In this document: one piece after another, positions 62,227 through 64,000 of the stretch
How the letters are laid out: each line of letters starts with the position of its first letter
Position numbering within the stretch: the first letter of the stretch is position 1
DNA from: Nitratidesulfovibrio termitidis HI1
Lineage (GTDB): Bacteria > Desulfobacterota > Desulfovibrionia > Desulfovibrionales > Desulfovibrionaceae
Reading direction: 5' to 3'
Assembly: GCF_000504305.1 (NCBI RefSeq)
Contig: NZ_KI632512.1
Location: 1,920,250 to 1,984,249, forward strand
Length of the DNA stretch: 64,000 bases
Notes under the pieces: generated by a model
Told to the model about the DNA's origin: nothing
What the model saw: the letters and a program-made list of their open reading frames with translations, nothing else
The model's database searches: none
Program-made: the position numbers and the translations under genes

Positions 62227-63531
62227 CTACACCCCCAGCGACATGAACAGGATGGCGAAGCCCGCGTTGGCCACGATGACCAGGAAGATCGACTCCACCA
62301 CCGCCTGGGTGGTCAGCCGCCCCACCGATTCCGCGCTGCCGGTCACCCGGAAGCCCTGGAAGCACCCCACGATGCCGATGATCAGCGCGAAGAACGGCGC
62401 CTTGACCAGCCCGGTGACGAAGTTGGCCAGCCGGGTGATTTCCAGAAAGCGCACCGCGAATGCGCCGGGTGAAATGCCCAGCGACAGCCACGAGGCAATG
62501 CCCCCGCCCAGCACGCCCATGAAATCGGCGATGAAGGCGAGCACCGGCAGCATCAGCACCAGCGCCACCACGCGAGGAATCACCAGCACCTCCATGGGGT
62601 CCAGCCCCATGGAGCGCATGGCGTCCACCTCTTCGTTGGCCACCATGGCCCCGATCTGGGCGGTGAACGACGAGCCGGAACGCCCCGCCACGATGAGCGC
62701 CGTCAGCAGCACGCCCAGTTCACGCAGTGTGGAAACCTCTATCAGGTTCACCACGAACACCTGCGCCCCGAAGCGGGTGAACTGCTCCGACCCCATGTAC
62801 GCGGTGACCAGCCCGATGAGAAAGGTCAGCAGGGCCACGATGGGCACGGCCTGGATGCCGGTCTGCTCCATGTGATGCACGATGGACACCCAGCGCAGTC
62901 GCCAGGGCCGGGCCACGGCTGCGGCCAGCGACACCAGGAACATGCCCAGGAAGCCGATGATGGCGCGGGCCTGTTCCATCTCCTCGATGATGGACGCCCC
63001 GATGGCATTCAGCGCGCCCAGCACCGGAGAGACCCGGCGCGCGCGCGGCACCACGGAAATGTCGATGGCCCGCACCCGGTCCAGCAGCGTGGACTGACCG
63101 GGGTCGGACACGTGCCACACCACGTGCGCCCCCGCCGCAGCCATGCTGGCGGCGGCCCGGCACAGCAGTTGCGCCCCGGCGGTATCCAGACGGGTCACCT
63201 CGGCCAGGTCCAGGTGCACCACGGGGGCATCGCCCGGCACCGCACAGGCGTTGCCCACCTCTGCGCAACGGCGCAGCAGTCGGGCGGTCATGCGGCCGAT
63301 GGAGGCGACGTCCCACGCGCCGGAAAAGGCAAGCACCCGCTCGCGCGCGCCCCCGTCGTCCGCTCTGCCCGGCCTGCCGCCCGCCCGATCAGCCGGGCCG
63401 GGCTCCACGCAGGGCGCCATGGGCGTGCAGGACAGCCCCGGCTCGTGGGGTCCGGCGTGGGCGTCCGGGTCGGGACGCCGGTAGTCGCCCTTGAGGCTGG
63501 GCTCTCTGAACGGGGGAACGGTCTCGCGCAT
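62227..63531 (-). CDS. mlaE: STAS-MlaE fusion permease (434 aa)
   Basis: The C-terminal 260 residues are MlaE (TFLIGLVTAYMGSEQFTRFG, then LRELGVLLTALIVAGRSGSS and VANEEVDAMRSMGLDP). Residues about 66-150 form an STAS domain (VVHLDLAEVTRLDTAGAQLL), which replaces the separate MlaB protein. The first 55 residues are Pro/Gly-rich and may not all be translated. No clear ribosome site is seen, so the start is uncertain. It is the first gene of the operon. Confidence 0.85.
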   Translation of the reverse strand: MRETVPPFREPSLKGDYRRPDPDAHAGPHEPGLSCTPMAPCVEPGPADRAGGRPGRADDGGARERVLAFSGAWDVASIGRMTARLLRRCAEVGNACAVPGDAPVVHLDLAEVTRLDTAGAQLLCRAAASMAAAGAHVVWHVSDPGQSTLLDRVRAIDISVVPRARRVSPVLGALNAIGASIIEEMEQARAIIGFLGMFLVSLAAAVARPWRLRWVSIVHHMEQTGIQAVPIVALLTFLIGLVTAYMGSEQFTRFGAQVFVVNLIEVSTLRELGVLLTALIVAGRSGSSFTAQIGAMVANEEVDAMRSMGLDPMEVLVIPRVVALVLMLPVLAFIADFMGVLGGGIASWLSLGISPGAFAVRFLEITRLANFVTGLVKAPFFALIIGIVGCFQGFRVTGSAESVGRLTTQAVVESIFLVIVANAGFAILFMSLGV

Positions 63532-63903
63532 GGGGTCAATCTACCATGCCCCATGGGCTGCGCCAAGGGCGCCGGATACGACCGGCGCGGAAAGGAACGG
63601 AAAGGACCGGAAGGAAGCGAAAGCGTGGAATCCGCCCGGACGAAACATGCCGCGGAGGGGCCGCAGTACGGACGTGACGGCGGGCGCAACCACAAACGTG
63701 GCAACGTGGGGAAGGAAGAACGAAGAGAACGGGCAGGATGCGGCGTCGGCAGGGCGCATCTCTGCGGCGTGGCAAGCGCGGAGAGCCGCGCGGCCAGAGC
63801 CCGCACGCGGCGGGCACTGCCCGGCAGCGATACCCGGTCGCCGGTGATGCCCGGTCGACGCGGCCAGCCGGTGCTGATGAACCGGCGAGATACCCGACGA
63901 CGG
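63532..63903. other. Intergenic region upstream of the lipid-transport operon
   Basis: No gene is supported. A purine-rich run with repeated GGAAAGGAMCGG units lies at 63588-63625. The mlaE promoter should be here but no clear box was found. Confidence 0.5.
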
Positions 63904-64000
63904 CTATTCCACGTCGTCGTCGTACCACTCGTGCTCGTAGCCGTCGGTAAGCTTGTAGCTGCGCACCTGCAACAGCAGCTCGCCATCCTTTTCGCGCACC
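63904..64000 (-). CDS. C-terminal end of an unidentified gene (32 codons visible)
   Basis: A leftward frame enters from the window edge and stops at TAG 63906-63904. Its end reads VREKDGELLLQVRSYKLTDG and then an acidic tail DDDVE. Only the C-terminus is visible, and no family can be assigned. Confidence 0.6.
   Translation of the reverse strand, partial: VREKDGELLLQVRSYKLTDGYEHEWYDDDVE

Overview
The window looks like chromosomal DNA of a high-GC sulfate reducer of the Desulfovibrio/Nitratidesulfovibrio vulgaris group. Three things support this. There is a divergent nitrite-stress locus (nrfHA against a hybrid sensor kinase and a sigma54 regulator). There is a riboswitch-led operon with an exported CbiK cobaltochelatase. 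There is a giant LapA-like RTX adhesin near a TolC gene. These arrangements match what I know of that group; the assignment is an inference from gene content.

Region 1 (1 to about 21.7 kb) is most of a transposable prophage, cut by the left window edge. Read right to left it has an S24-type CI repressor (20666-21427), an operator-rich divergent control region, early regulators, a MuA-type DDE transposase, a MuB-type ATPase, Gam, GemA and Mor. A lysis cassette follows (endolysin, holin-like protein, overlapping Rz/Rz1), then terminase and virion genes. The virion genes are not Mu-like: they encode a podovirus-type head-tail connector portal, a Bbp19-like protein, scaffold, capsid and T7-gp11/gp12-like tail tube proteins. 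A short cassette on the opposite strand (12906-14601) holds membrane proteins, a ribbon-helix-helix protein and a BRO-type antirepressor. Two copies of a hairpin-plus-palindrome element sit at the Mor/lysis and capsid/tail boundaries.

Region 2 (21.7-29.6 kb) starts with host L-cysteine desulfidase. It continues into an AT-rich patch with two paralogous small lipoproteins (one broken by an amber codon), a small membrane protein and a frameshifted short RHS protein. A ferredoxin-nitroreductase fusion and a LysE exporter follow.

Region 3 (29.6-37.2 kb) is the nitrite module: NrfH anchors and feeds electrons to NrfA. The divergent NrfS (heme-binding type periplasmic sensor) and NrfR probably control it.

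Region 4 (37.8-51 kb) is a TolC-family outer-membrane protein facing a 2981-residue RTX adhesin that carries an N-terminal PAAG motif of the LapG-cleavage type. Two toxin-antitoxin loci (HipBA, and a HigBA pair whose toxin has a nonsense codon) lie between them.

Region 5 (51.6-57.1 kb) is a cobalamin-riboswitch operon: exported CbiK, a FecCD/FecE/FecB-type ABC importer and CobI/CbiL. Region 6 (57.3-64 kb) has a 125-bp interrupted palindrome, a chemoreceptor, a four-gene Mla/PqiC-type lipid transport operon and the end of an unidentified gene.
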